Of a stretch of DNA of 38,325 bases, positions 1-8,482 are shown in pieces. The position numbers and the translations under genes are program-made. Below the pieces are notes generated by a model. The model was not told the DNA's origin. It saw only the letters and a program-made list of their open reading frames with translations, and did not search any database. The stretch lies in contig JAGCDE010000012.1 in assembly GCA_017651315.1 (NCBI GenBank), forward strand, positions 1 through 38,325, given 5' to 3'. Origin of the DNA: Bacteroidaceae bacterium. GTDB lineage: Bacteria > Bacteroidota > Bacteroidia > Bacteroidales > Bacteroidaceae. Positions within the stretch are counted from its first letter, which is position 1. The number at the start of each line of letters is the position of its first letter.

Positions 1-64
1 CAGCTATTGTCAATGCTGCAACAATCCAAACTATCTTCTCTATTATTTTGAAAAACTTCACCAT
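1..64 (-). CDS. N-terminal fragment of a possible small membrane protein (runs off window)
   Basis: On the minus strand an ATG at 62-64 opens a frame that stays open to base 1, reading MVKFFKIIEKIVWIVAALTI. A basic N-terminus followed by a hydrophobic stretch suggests a membrane segment or signal anchor. It lies 24 nt downstream of the stop codon of the ATPase gene on the same strand, so it could be cotranscribed. Only 21 codons are visible and no family can be assigned. It could also be a chance open frame. Confidence 0.35.
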   Translation of the reverse strand, partial: MVKFFKIIEKIVWIVAALTIA

Positions 65-88
65 AATTTATGCGCTATACAAGAATGA

Positions 89-1342
89 TTATAAATCCAA
101 GCTGTCCTCTTTGAGTAAGAAGTCGAAAAGACCGATTGTGAGTATTCCCTCCTCGTTTCGACGAGGCATAATGTGGTCTTTCACAATAATCACCTTCTTG
201 AAAGAATCATTAATGTTTGTAAGTGGGCGAGATTCCTGTATCTCTTTCTCCCTGTCAGGGATGGACAAGGCTGACTGCACATAATACTTCTTGCTGCCGA
301 GGCTGGCAATAAAGTCCACTTCAAGTTGAATACGAACCCACTTGCCATCCTTGTCCTGCTTCTTTATTTCAACCATTCCGACATCAACACTGTAACCACG
401 TACAAGTAATTCATTGTAGATGATATTCTCCATGATGTGCGTTTCCTCTTGTTGACGCATATCTAAGATGGCATTTCTCAGACCTATGTCAGAGAAATAG
501 TATTTGGATAGCGTGTTGATGTATTTCTTACCTTTTATATCGTAACGTATAGCTTTGTTCAGCAGGAACGATTCGGACAGGAAGGTGAGGTAATTGGAAA
601 TCGTCTGACTGCCTATGCTTACATTCTTAACACTTTTGAAAGTATTCGACAATTTAGTCGGATTGCATGGAGCACCTATAGATGATGCCAAAATAAGCAC
701 CAACTCACGGAGTTCATTATCATTCTTGATTTTGTGTCTCTCAATAATGTCTGCCAAATATACAGTTTCAAACAAGTCCTTCAGATAGTTGATTTTCTTT
801 TCTTCGGTCTCAAAAGACTGTATAAGTGGCAAACCTCCATAGGTGTAATATTCACGCCATGCATCCTGCTTGTCACCGCCAACGGCAGAATAAAACTCCG
901 CAAAAGACAATGGGTTAACATGAATAGTCTCTCCTCGACCACGAAATTCCGTAGGAATGTCTGATGATAGGAAGTGAGAGTTACTGCCTGTCACGTATGT
1001 GTCAGCATTATCAATATGCCGGAAGCTGTTCAACACATCAACAAACTCATCCATCAATTGCACTTCATCAATAATGATGTAATACAGCTCCTTGTCCTTG
1101 ATTTTGTCATGAACATAATGGAGCATTACGTCTGGATTTCTCAGTTCCTTGTTCATGCGGTCTTCAAGGTCAATGCGGATGATGTGGTCATCAGCCACTC
1201 CATTATCTAATAGGTAGTGATAGAACAAGACGTTCAGCAGATACGACTTGCCACATCTGCGGATTCCTGTTACAACTTTGATAAAGCCATTTTGACGGCT
1301 TTCAATTAGTTGTTTTAGATATCGATCTCTTTTAATCTCCAT
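89..1342 (-). CDS. AAA-family ATPase with DUF4143-type C-terminal domain
   Basis: The 417-residue protein has a Walker A motif near residues 26-33 (GIRRCGKS) and a Walker B motif near 87-94 (YYIIIDEV), followed by a TGSNS sensor-like segment. The C-terminal half has the layout of DUF4143 proteins, with an EVDF motif that resembles a PD-(D/E)XK nuclease fold. The family is widespread in Bacteroidales and archaea and is often strain-variable. Its cellular role is not established; a DNA-linked or defence role is only a guess. The start at 1342 reads MEIKRDRYLKQLIESR, the usual N-terminus for this family. The gene is AT-richer than the core genes that follow, which fits acquisition by transfer. 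Its upstream region carries two similar palindromes. Confidence 0.85.
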   Translation of the reverse strand: MEIKRDRYLKQLIESRQNGFIKVVTGIRRCGKSYLLNVLFYHYLLDNGVADDHIIRIDLEDRMNKELRNPDVMLHYVHDKIKDKELYYIIIDEVQLMDEFVDVLNSFRHIDNADTYVTGSNSHFLSSDIPTEFRGRGETIHVNPLSFAEFYSAVGGDKQDAWREYYTYGGLPLIQSFETEEKKINYLKDLFETVYLADIIERHKIKNDNELRELVLILASSIGAPCNPTKLSNTFKSVKNVSIGSQTISNYLTFLSESFLLNKAIRYDIKGKKYINTLSKYYFSDIGLRNAILDMRQQEETHIMENIIYNELLVRGYSVDVGMVEIKKQDKDGKWVRIQLEVDFIASLGSKKYYVQSALSIPDREKEIQESRPLTNINDSFKKVIIVKDHIMPRRNEEGILTIGLFDFLLKEDSLDL

Positions 1343-1773
1343 TGCCTGTATTAAATTTTTGCCAATTTTGGCATTTTTTTTCGGTGCAAAGGTGATGATT
1401 TAAATCCTATTGCACAAGGTTTACATTAAAAATCTGCCAATTATGGCGATTTTTTAATAAACCAGCGCAAATTTTGGCTTGCTATCACATATGTAAGATT
1501 GTGCTATAAGTCCAAAAATAATTGAGTTATAGCTCAATTTTGCCATGCACCTAATCCTTTATAACCCATATACCTTCTTTTTCGACCAGCTTCACGAGAA
1601 AGAATACTCATCTTTTTAATTTAAGTATTATAGAATGCTTACGATTCATCTGGTAACAGGTCATCCATGGTCACTTCGTTCTGTATCATGTTATTGTAGT
1701 TTTAGTAGGGATCACATCGTTGTGGGACACTTTGGCAAATTATTCGCTATATTTGCCAAAAACAGGACAGGTT
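1343..1773. other. 431-bp AT-rich intergenic region with palindromes
   Basis: No convincing gene is present. On the ATPase side there are two related palindromes, TGCCAATTTTGGCA at 1360-1373 and GCCAATTATGGC at 1436-1447, each followed by a T-run on the plus strand. GTGCAA (1384-1389) and TTGCAC (1410-1415) form an inverted pair between them. A hairpin with 7-bp arms, AATTGAG and CTCAATT, lies at 1520-1539. From about 1620 on I see only the approach to the metallophosphatase promoter. These elements may be operators or transcript hairpins; the function is inferred only from their position. Confidence 0.5.
1748..1755 (+). promoter_or_regulatory. -7 box of metallophosphatase gene
   Basis: TATATTTG matches the Bacteroidales -7 consensus TAnnTTTG. 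Transcription would start near 1762, only about a dozen bases before the ATG at 1774. This rules against the upstream TTG start at 1720. No -33 TTTG is seen at ideal spacing. Confidence 0.55.
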
Positions 1774-2691
1774 ATGAAAAGGATTTCAAAGTGGTTACTC
1801 ACTCTCATGATTGTTGGCTTCAGTACAGTATCGACGCTGGCCCAGAAGGCTAAGGATATTGTGATTCTGTATGAGAATGATGTGCATTGCAGTATTGACG
1901 GATATACCAGGTTGGCCGGACTGCGCGATGCCATTGCCAGGGCCGATACGTGTTACGTGGGTATTGTGAGCTGCGGTGATTTTGCGGCCGGAGCCGATGT
2001 GGGTAAAAACTCGCAAGGTAAGTATATAGTGGATATTCTCCGTTCTGTGGGTTATGATGCCATCACGTTAGGCAACCATGAGTTAGACTATGGAGTACCC
2101 CATATCAAGGAACTGATGCAGCAGGCAGGTGCCCCGGTTGTATGCTCCAACCTGTTCGATATGGAAGGCAATCAGATTTTCCCGTCATACACAATACACC
2201 AGTACGGAAGCAAGCGTGTGGCGTTTGTGGGTGCACTTACGCCACAGGCCATGCAGATTGAAAGGAGTGCATTCTATGACGCCGGGCGCAACCAGCTTTA
2301 TGACTTGAAGCGCGATGCAATCTATGACCTGGTTCAGCAAGCCGTGGATGAAGCTCATGCCAAAGGAGCTGATTATGTGATCATGCTCTCACACCTTGGT
2401 GAAAGACCTGCCAGCCACGTTGACTCCCATGAACTTATAGGCAAGACCAATGGTATTGATGCGTTGCTCGATGCCCACACCCATTCCACAGTACCCTGTG
2501 TTTATGTTGCGAACAAGGACGGCAAGCAAATCCCCATCACCCAGACCGGTATCCATTTTGCCAACATCGGCAAACTGGTAATAACAACAAGCGGCAAGGT
2601 AAGCGTCCAGCTCATGCCCGTAGAAGAAATCACCTACACCAGCCCCCGGGTAACCGCCACCACCGACAGCATAAAGTCTCTCCTCCCTTAA
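1774..2691 (+). CDS. Secreted metallophosphatase (5'-nucleotidase/UshA N-terminal domain only)
   Basis: This 305-residue protein begins with a signal peptide (MKRISKWLLTLMIVGFSTVS, cleaved near LAQ). It then carries the calcineurin-like metallophosphatase motifs in order: ENDVH, SCGDF, GNHELD, LSHLGE and DAHTHS. These are the metal ligands of UshA/5'-nucleotidase enzymes, so the likely role is hydrolysis of nucleotides or similar phosphoesters in the periplasm. Full-length 5'-nucleotidases run to about 520-550 residues with a C-terminal substrate-specificity domain. This one stops after the catalytic domain, so the partner domain is absent or encoded elsewhere. I place the start at 1774 because the signal peptide begins there and a -7 box lies just upstream. 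A longer frame from a TTG at 1720 is rejected. lepA follows 58 nt downstream with its own promoter. Confidence 0.85.
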   Translation: MKRISKWLLTLMIVGFSTVSTLAQKAKDIVILYENDVHCSIDGYTRLAGLRDAIARADTCYVGIVSCGDFAAGADVGKNSQGKYIVDILRSVGYDAITLGNHELDYGVPHIKELMQQAGAPVVCSNLFDMEGNQIFPSYTIHQYGSKRVAFVGALTPQAMQIERSAFYDAGRNQLYDLKRDAIYDLVQQAVDEAHAKGADYVIMLSHLGERPASHVDSHELIGKTNGIDALLDAHTHSTVPCVYVANKDGKQIPITQTGIHFANIGKLVITTSGKVSVQLMPVEEITYTSPRVTATTDSIKSLLP

Positions 2692-2722
2692 GGCAAGTTG
2701 CGGTAATACGCGGAAAATTTGC

Positions 2723-2730
2723 TAATTTTG
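2723..2730 (+). promoter_or_regulatory. -7 box of lepA
   Basis: TAATTTTG followed by CGGC fits TAnnTTTG and lies 19 bases before the lepA ATG. The same string plus context (TAATTTTGCGGC) occurs ahead of the yggS-like gene on the minus strand. Confidence 0.6.
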
Positions 2731-2749
2731 CGGCGTAAAAACGCCCCAT

Positions 2750-4531
2750 ATGGAGAACATCCGCAACTTTTGCATTATTGCTCATATCGATCACGGTAAG
2801 TCAACTCTGGCTGACCGTCTGCTTGAATATACACATACCATAAACATTACCGAGGGCCAGATGCTCGATGACATGGACCTGGAGAAGGAGCGCGGCATCA
2901 CAATCAAGAGCCACGCCATCCAGATGGAGTACGAGTATCAGGGGCAGAAGTATATCCTGAACCTTATTGACACTCCGGGACATGTGGATTTCTCATATGA
3001 GGTGAGCCGATCAATCGCCGCTTGCGAGGGCGCAATCCTGGTGGTTGATGCCACGCAGGGCGTGCAGGCGCAGACCATCAGCAACCTCTACATGGCCATA
3101 GAGCATGACTTAGAGATTATTCCGGTCATAAACAAGTGCGATATGCAGAGTGCCATGCCCGATGAGGTGGAGGATGAGATAATCGAACTTTTGGGATGCA
3201 GGCGTGACGAGATTATCCGCGCATCGGCCCGCACCGGAATGGGTGTGGAGGAGATACTGAAAGCCATTGTGGAGCGCATACCGCATCCGGAGGGTGACCC
3301 CGATGCCCCGCTGCAGGCGCTAATCTTTGACTCGGTATTCAACTCGTTCCGCGGAATCATAGCATATTTCAAGATTGAGAACGGCTCCATCCGCAAGGGT
3401 GACAAGGTCAAGTTCTTCAACACGGGCAAGGAGTATGACGCCGATGAGGTGGGGGTGCTCCGGATGGAGATGGTGCCGCGTGACGTGATGACCACGGGCG
3501 ATGTGGGTTATATCATATCGGGCATCAAGACATCGACCGAGGTCAAGGTGGGCGATACCATCACCCATGTGGCCCGCCCGTGCAGCAGCGCGATTGCCGG
3601 ATTCGAGGAGTCCAAGCCTATGGTGTTTGCCGGTGTTTATCCCATTGAGGCCGATGAGTTCGAGGACCTGCGTGCATCACTTGAGAAGTTGCAGCTGAAC
3701 GATGCCTCACTGAGTTTCTTCCCCGAGTCATCGGCGGCGCTGGGATTCGGATTCCGCTGCGGATTCTTAGGACTGCTCCACATGGAGATTGTGCAGGAGC
3801 GTCTGGACCGCGAGTTCGACATGAGCGTGATCACTACCGTGCCCAACGTGTCGTACATGGTCTATGACAAGCAGGGCAACGCCACCGAGGTGCATAACCC
3901 GAGCGGAATGCCTGAACTTACGCTGATTGACCATATAGAGGAGCCGTATATAGACGCGTCAATCATAACCACGACCGATTACATAGGCCCCATAATGACG
4001 CTGTGCCTTGACAAGCGCGGTGAACTGGTCAAGCAGCAGTTCATAGCCGGTAACCGCGTGGAGATTTACTTCAAGCTGCCGCTCGGTGAGATTGTGATTG
4101 ATTTCTATGACAAGCTCAAGAGCATATCCAAGGGCTATGCTTCGTTCGATTACCATCCGGCCGGCTACCGTCCTTCCAAACTCATCAAGTTAGACATACT
4201 GCTTAACGGTGAGCCGGTGGATGCGCTCTCCACTCTTACACATGTGGATAATGCTTACGACCTGGGCCGCCGCATGTGCGAGAAACTCAAGGAACTCATA
4301 CCGCGTCAGCAGTTCGATATTGCGATACAGGCTGCCATAGGCTCCAAGATAATTGCCCGCGAGACCATCAAGCAGGTGCGCAAGGATGTGACGGCCAAGT
4401 GCTACGGCGGTGACGTGTCACGTAAGCGCAAGCTCCTGGAAAAGCAGAAGAAGGGCAAGAAGCGCATGAAACAGATTGGCAACGTGGAGGTGCCGCAAAA
4501 AGCCTTCCTCGCTGTGTTGAAGCTGGATTGA
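2750..4531 (+). CDS. lepA: Elongation factor 4 (LepA) GTPase
   Basis: The 593-residue protein is full length for LepA/EF4. This ribosome-associated translational GTPase acts on stalled or mispositioned ribosomes. The G-domain motifs are all present: AHIDHGKST at residues 9-17 (G1), RGITIKS (G2), DTPGHVDF (G3), NKCD (G4) and SARTG (G5). The EF-G-like domains II, III and V follow. The LepA-specific C-terminal domain includes a basic segment ([20 protein letters not shown]) and the conserved [19 protein letters not shown] tail. The start at 2750 reads [19 protein letters not shown], the normal family N-terminus. It has its own promoter and ends just before a strong terminator. Confidence 0.99.
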   Translation: MENIRNFCIIAHIDHGKSTLADRLLEYTHTINITEGQMLDDMDLEKERGITIKSHAIQMEYEYQGQKYILNLIDTPGHVDFSYEVSRSIAACEGAILVVDATQGVQAQTISNLYMAIEHDLEIIPVINKCDMQSAMPDEVEDEIIELLGCRRDEIIRASARTGMGVEEILKAIVERIPHPEGDPDAPLQALIFDSVFNSFRGIIAYFKIENGSIRKGDKVKFFNTGKEYDADEVGVLRMEMVPRDVMTTGDVGYIISGIKTSTEVKVGDTITHVARPCSSAIAGFEESKPMVFAGVYPIEADEFEDLRASLEKLQLNDASLSFFPESSAALGFGFRCGFLGLLHMEIVQERLDREFDMSVITTVPNVSYMVYDKQGNATEVHNPSGMPELTLIDHIEEPYIDASIITTTDYIGPIMTLCLDKRGELVKQQFIAGNRVEIYFKLPLGEIVIDFYDKLKSISKGYASFDYHPAGYRPSKLIKLDILLNGEPVDALSTLTHVDNAYDLGRRMCEKLKELIPRQQFDIAIQAAIGSKIIARETIKQVRKDVTAKCYGGDVSRKRKLLEKQKKGKKRMKQIGNVEVPQKAFLAVLKLD

Positions 4532-4547
4532 AAACCCTTTACGGAAT

Positions 4548-4598
4548 AAAAACTTACGCTTTGGTTAGAGGTTTTTTCTAACCGAAGCGTAAGTTTTT
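4548..4598. terminator. Bidirectional rho-independent terminator between lepA and the esterase gene
   Basis: The left arm at 4548-4569 and the right arm at 4577-4598 form a 22-bp stem with a single G-T wobble and a 7-nt loop. The arms begin with A5 and end with T5, so the hairpin is flanked by a T-run on either strand. It sits between two convergent genes and can stop transcripts from both. Confidence 0.9.
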
Positions 4599-4620
4599 GC
4601 CGTGAAGAGAGGTGGCCTGC

Positions 4621-4656
4621 CAAAGCTAAAGCCAAGGCCAAAGCCAAAGTCAAAGT
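4621..4656. repeat. Hexanucleotide tandem repeat, six imperfect copies of CAAAGC
   Basis: Reading in sixes from 4621 gives CAAAGC, TAAAGC, CAAGGC, CAAAGC, CAAAGT, CAAAGT. The array lies in the gap between the terminator and the 3' end of the esterase gene, only 15 bp from its stop codon. No coding role is evident. Confidence 0.8.
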
Positions 4657-4671
4657 CCGAAAGGGACCCTC

Positions 4672-5727
4672 TTACTTGAAAAGCATGGGAGCAAACGTGT
4701 AGAGGGCCAGACGCCATGTTTTCCATTCGTGACCGGCATCGGGGGTAACGAAGAAATGGGCGTTCATTCCGGATGCTTTCAGGGCTTCAGTATCCTGTCT
4801 GGCGGAAGGACGGTTCCTGATCTCCTCGCTTCCGTAGTTGATGAACAGGAGCTTGTTCTTTTCGCGGAAACCCTTCATGTTCTGTGATTCCTCCACGCTG
4901 ACGGTTCCTCCGCTGAATATTCCCACATAGCAGAATGTGGTGGGGTAGGCGGTGATGGTGGCTTTGGTTTCCATGCCACCCATGGAGAGTCCGGCCAGAG
5001 CTGTGTTCTCGGGTCCTTTCTTGACCTTATAGTTCTTCTCTATGTACGGTTTTATGTCTTTCATCAGTTCGTCAGGGAACTGGTTTATGCCTATGCCGCC
5101 ATCAGGCATCACAACGACCATCGGCGTTATTTTGCCTTCGGCCAGGAGATTGTCCAGAATGTCGCCGGCGCAGCCTATTCCGCTCCAGTCGGCATCGGTA
5201 TCACCCATACCGTGAACAAGATAGAGAACCGGCAGCTCCTTCCCTGATGATATGTATCCCTCAGGAGTCCACACGTGCATCTGTCTGGTGCGTCCGGTTG
5301 TGGAGGATTTATAGTAGATAAGTGATACCGCTCCGTGCGGTACATCCCTGCGCGCCCAGAAGGGGTCACCGCCTTTGGTGAGTTTGAGAACGGGACGGCG
5401 GTCGTTGATACGTTCTGATTTGGGGTCATACACATTTACTCCATCCACCACAAAATGATATCTGTATGCGCTGGCTTGAAGGTTGTCAACTGTAGCTTTC
5501 CATACTCCGTTGTCTGATTTGGTGAAGGTGCCTTTGCCGCTCAGGTCACTTCCAAGCGATACATAGTGGGCGTCAGGGGCATAAATGCTGAATGTGACTG
5601 AGCCGTCGGGGTTGGTTACTACTGAACGTAATGTATCACCGGGGGTGATAGTCCGTTGCCTTTGGGCGGATACGGAATTAAGGACAAGCAGTCCTGTCAG
5701 GATTAATGCGATTTTTTTCATAAACAT
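4672..5727 (-). CDS. Secreted alpha/beta-hydrolase esterase (CE1-like) with N-terminal Ig-like domain
   Basis: The 351-residue protein starts with a signal peptide ending at VSA|QRQ. Residues ~30-110 resemble the E-set/CBM48-like domain found ahead of many Bacteroidales esterases (FSIYAPDAHYVSL, GVWKATV, YHFVVDG). The rest is an esterase-D/feruloyl-esterase-type hydrolase: VLYLVHGMGD near 167-176 (oxyanion region), nucleophile Ser248 in GLSMGG, and His333 in AGHEWKTW. It probably removes acyl groups such as acetate or ferulate from plant polysaccharides in the periplasm or at the surface. Substrate cannot be read from the sequence. An internal ATG at 5719-5721 (MKK...) would also give a good signal peptide. 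It has its own -7 box and stands alone as a transcription unit. Confidence 0.88.
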   Translation of the reverse strand: MFMKKIALILTGLLVLNSVSAQRQRTITPGDTLRSVVTNPDGSVTFSIYAPDAHYVSLGSDLSGKGTFTKSDNGVWKATVDNLQASAYRYHFVVDGVNVYDPKSERINDRRPVLKLTKGGDPFWARRDVPHGAVSLIYYKSSTTGRTRQMHVWTPEGYISSGKELPVLYLVHGMGDTDADWSGIGCAGDILDNLLAEGKITPMVVVMPDGGIGINQFPDELMKDIKPYIEKNYKVKKGPENTALAGLSMGGMETKATITAYPTTFCYVGIFSGGTVSVEESQNMKGFREKNKLLFINYGSEEIRNRPSARQDTEALKASGMNAHFFVTPDAGHEWKTWRLALYTFAPMLFK

Positions 5728-5741
5728 TATTTTTGGTCAGG

Positions 5742-5749
5742 CAAAAGTA
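5742..5749 (-). promoter_or_regulatory. -7 box of the esterase gene
   Basis: On the minus strand the bases read TACTTTTG, matching TAnnTTTG, 14 bases upstream of the esterase start codon. The remaining gap up to 5890 holds no gene that I can support, although it contains a copy of the AACAGATTC motif at 5849-5857. Confidence 0.5.
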
Positions 5750-5889
5750 TATAACGGCCGGTAAAGGCGAAAACACAAATCAGACTAAATGGAATAATAA
5801 TCGGACAGAGGTCCGTTTTGACTGGGGAACGATGGGGACAGAGGGGAAAACAGATTCTGGGAAACTTTATGGAAACGAGTCACGACAGA

Positions 5890-5945
5890 TTCAAAAATCC
5901 CTGAATCCGGTCTGTTCGGTCTGAAACAGGACTGACTCAGGGATT
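5890..5945 (-). terminator. Rho-independent terminator downstream of the DUF975 gene
   Basis: AATCCCTGA (5896-5904) and TCAGGGATT (5937-5945) form 9-bp perfect arms, with further partial pairing inside the loop. On the minus strand the stem runs into TTTTT, as expected for a terminator 53 bp downstream of the DUF975 stop codon. Confidence 0.75.
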
Positions 5946-5997
5946 AATCCTCATGTCCGTCAATAAGTCATAAGGGACTTTATGACGTTATTCATCT

Positions 5998-6696
5998 TTA
6001 TGCCTCGACGGCGGGTTCTTCGGCTGCCGGCTGGGGATTAAGCTCCTCTTTGAGGTCACAATAGAAGGCGGCCTTTGTGGTCCTGAAATAAGGGGATATC
6101 CAGATGAACCCGATACCGAGAGAGAGGATTCCAAGCAGGAACCATCCAAGGAAACTCAGGTCAAGGCCGAACATCTTGCCTTTGCGTCCGCGCATCATCT
6201 CTATGCTCTTGAGACGTGCCTCATTGGGGCTGAGCTCAGGATTGTCAATCAGGATATAGGGAGTGAGTGCGTATGCATAGCTCTTTATTATGCCCGGTAC
6301 TATGAACAGCAGTGTCCAGAGTGCAGTAAACAGTGACACCAGGAACATTCCTAAGACATTGCGCCAGTAGCGTCCGTTTGAGAATCCGTATTTGAACATG
6401 TTCTGGACAGTTCCCATGTCCGAATCCTTGTAGTATGATTTGAGTGAATTGGCAAATCCTGCACTAAGGGGGCCCGTTCCGAAAATGCTTCCAACAATTG
6501 TGACTGTACTTCCAAAGAGGCCAAGGCCTATGGCTACAGGGCCAAATGCAGGAATTCTGCTGAGAGATGAGAGTGAGTTGGGGGCTGCAACAATTCCAAC
6601 TATTGCCCCATAAACGATGCATACCAGGATGGCCCATCCCCAGTGTTTGTCCATTGCCTTGAGTGCGGCATTCTTGAGTTCTCTGTTACTTTTCAT
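5998..6696 (-). CDS. DUF975 family integral membrane protein
   Basis: The 232-residue protein matches the DUF975 pattern. It opens with MKSNRELKNAALKAMDKHWG, followed by a first membrane segment (WAILVCIVYGAIVGIV). It has a central FKYGFSNGRYWRNVLGMFL segment and a hydrophobic run ending in FIVPGIIKSYAYALTPYIL. Then come an SIEMMRGRKGKMFGLDLSF motif and a last membrane region before ISPYFRTTKAAFY. I count about five to six membrane segments. The family is common in Firmicutes and Bacteroidetes and has no firmly known function. The C-terminus is short and acidic (AAEEPAVEA). It has its own -7 box, separate from the upstream acyl-CoA synthetase gene on the same strand. Confidence 0.9.
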   Translation of the reverse strand: MKSNRELKNAALKAMDKHWGWAILVCIVYGAIVGIVAAPNSLSSLSRIPAFGPVAIGLGLFGSTVTIVGSIFGTGPLSAGFANSLKSYYKDSDMGTVQNMFKYGFSNGRYWRNVLGMFLVSLFTALWTLLFIVPGIIKSYAYALTPYILIDNPELSPNEARLKSIEMMRGRKGKMFGLDLSFLGWFLLGILSLGIGFIWISPYFRTTKAAFYCDLKEELNPQPAAEEPAVEA

Positions 6697-6746
6697 TTTA
6701 GATAAGAATTAGATATTAATACAATTCAGTTTAAGGTTACATGTGT

Positions 6747-6754
6747 CAAAGATA
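6747..6754 (-). promoter_or_regulatory. -7 box of the DUF975 gene
   Basis: TATCTTTG on the minus strand is a consensus -7 box and sits about 50 bases upstream of the ATG at 6696. This leaves a ~45-nt AT-rich leader. Confidence 0.6.
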
Positions 6755-6772
6755 AGAATAAAGTCATAGACT

Positions 6773-8464
6773 TCATTCTTTCTGATACAAAAATCGTTTG
6801 ATGCTCTTTTTGGGCGTCTTCTCAAACTCCTCGTGATATATCCGTATCTGGGATATCTTCTCGTACGCGGGCAGCATGGCGTTCAGCTCTGTGCGGTTCT
6901 GCTCCATTACGGCTGCAATCTGCTCATCGGACATGCCTGACTTCATGGCTTCATCGAAATCCGGATAGACCAGAGCCACCAGCTTGTCGTTCTCGGAAAT
7001 GACTACGGACTCATTTACCAGCTGCATGTTGTTCAGATGGTCCTCAATCTCCTCAGGGTAGATGTTCTGTCCCGACGGGCCCAGTATGAGACTCTTGCTG
7101 CGTCCCTTTATGAAGAGATTGCCCTCCTTGTCCATGATACCCAGGTCACCGGTGTACATCCAGCCGTCGGGGTCGATGGTCTCCTCCGTAAGTTTCTCGT
7201 TCTTGTAGTAGCCAAGCATCACGTTAGGCCCCCTGCATATTATCTCACCGGGGATGTTTTCGGGATCATTGCTCAATATCTTCACCTCCATGTTCGGAAC
7301 AGCCTTGCCGCATGACCCCGGAACGAAGTTCTTCTTGTCCTCGTATGTAATGATGGGGGCGCACTCAGTGGCGCCGTACCCTACTGTATATGGGAAACGC
7401 AGTGATGCCAGGAATTTCTCCACCTCCTGGTTGAAGGCGGCACCGCCTATGATCACCTCGTAGAAATTGCCGCCGAAACCCTTGACCAGCTCGTCGCGCA
7501 CCTTCTTCTTGATCTGGTCGTTGAGGATGGGTACCTTGAGCAGAAACTTCATCTGAGGTGTCTCTAACCTGGGGAGTATGTTCTTCTTTATGATTTTCTC
7601 AATCACGAGAGGTACTGAGACTATGATGGTGGGGCGGATCTCACTGAGAGCCTGGAAGATTATCTTGGGGCTCGGCAGACGGGTCAGGAAATAGACATGA
7701 CAGCCCTTGACGAACTCATGGAAGAACTCGAATGCGAAACCGTACATGTGGGCCATGGGGAGCATGGAGATAACCTTGTCACCGGCCTTCATGGAATAGA
7801 TGGCCTTCCTGGCGAACAGGTGGTTGCTTATCAGGGCGCGATAGGGGAGCATGACACCTTTGGAGAATCCTGTGGAGCCCGATGTGTAGTTTATCATGGC
7901 CAGATCATCGAAACCGACTTCGGGATACCTGACATCGGCCTTGGTGAACTCCTTGGGGTATTTGCGGCCGAAGAGCTCGTTCAGGTGCTCGCGGGCCTCG
8001 GAGAGCCTCTCGTCACGGGATATCACCACCTGGAAGTCATCAAGAGTGATGATGCCCTCCACACCGGGCATGGAGGCCTCGTTGAGGTTCTCCCATATCT
8101 GGTCACCGACAAAGAAGAGCCTTGTCTCGGAGTGGTTGATGATATGGTGTATGTTGTCGGCCTTGAACTCATGGAGGATGGGAACCACTACAGCACCGTA
8201 GGAGATGGCGGCCAGACAGGCGGTCCCCCAGTTGGAGCTGTTCTTGCCGCAAAGGGCTATACGGTCACCCGGCCTGATACCTGCCTCCCCGAACAGTATG
8301 TGAAGCTTGGCTATGCGGCGTGCCACATCGCGGTACAGGAGAGTGGCTCCTTTATAGTCGGTAAAGGCTTCACGGTCCCAGTTGCTTGTGATGGAACCGC
8401 TTATATACGCGTTGAGGTTCTTCTCAGTGAAGACACTGTCCGATCTGTCGTAATAATCAATCAT
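6773..8464 (-). CDS. AMP-forming long-chain acyl-CoA synthetase
   Basis: This 563-residue adenylate-forming enzyme should activate a fatty acid with ATP and load it onto CoA. Motifs are the phosphate-binding loop YTSGSTGFSKGV (about residues 193-204), GYGATECAP (about 362-370), YTGDLGIMDKEGNLFIKGRSK hinge elements near 440-460, and the C-terminal catalytic-lysine region KTPKKSIKRFLY. No N-terminal signal is seen, so it should be cytosolic or membrane-peripheral. The frame extends upstream to a TTG at 8482, but I choose the ATG at 8464 (MIDYYDRSDS) because it restores a 20-nt gap after the stop of the yggS-like gene. The two genes are probably one transcript. The exact acyl substrate is unknown. 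Confidence 0.92.
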   Translation of the reverse strand: MIDYYDRSDSVFTEKNLNAYISGSITSNWDREAFTDYKGATLLYRDVARRIAKLHILFGEAGIRPGDRIALCGKNSSNWGTACLAAISYGAVVVPILHEFKADNIHHIINHSETRLFFVGDQIWENLNEASMPGVEGIITLDDFQVVISRDERLSEAREHLNELFGRKYPKEFTKADVRYPEVGFDDLAMINYTSGSTGFSKGVMLPYRALISNHLFARKAIYSMKAGDKVISMLPMAHMYGFAFEFFHEFVKGCHVYFLTRLPSPKIIFQALSEIRPTIIVSVPLVIEKIIKKNILPRLETPQMKFLLKVPILNDQIKKKVRDELVKGFGGNFYEVIIGGAAFNQEVEKFLASLRFPYTVGYGATECAPIITYEDKKNFVPGSCGKAVPNMEVKILSNDPENIPGEIICRGPNVMLGYYKNEKLTEETIDPDGWMYTGDLGIMDKEGNLFIKGRSKSLILGPSGQNIYPEEIEDHLNNMQLVNESVVISENDKLVALVYPDFDEAMKSGMSDEQIAAVMEQNRTELNAMLPAYEKISQIRIYHEEFEKTPKKSIKRFLYQKE

Positions 8465-8482
8465 GGTGGTAAAGTTATTCAA

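Noticed and set aside
8465-8482. TTG start giving six extra residues to the acyl-CoA synthetase
   Set aside because: The extension begins immediately at the stop of the upstream gene; ATG at 8464 gives a normal start and spacing.
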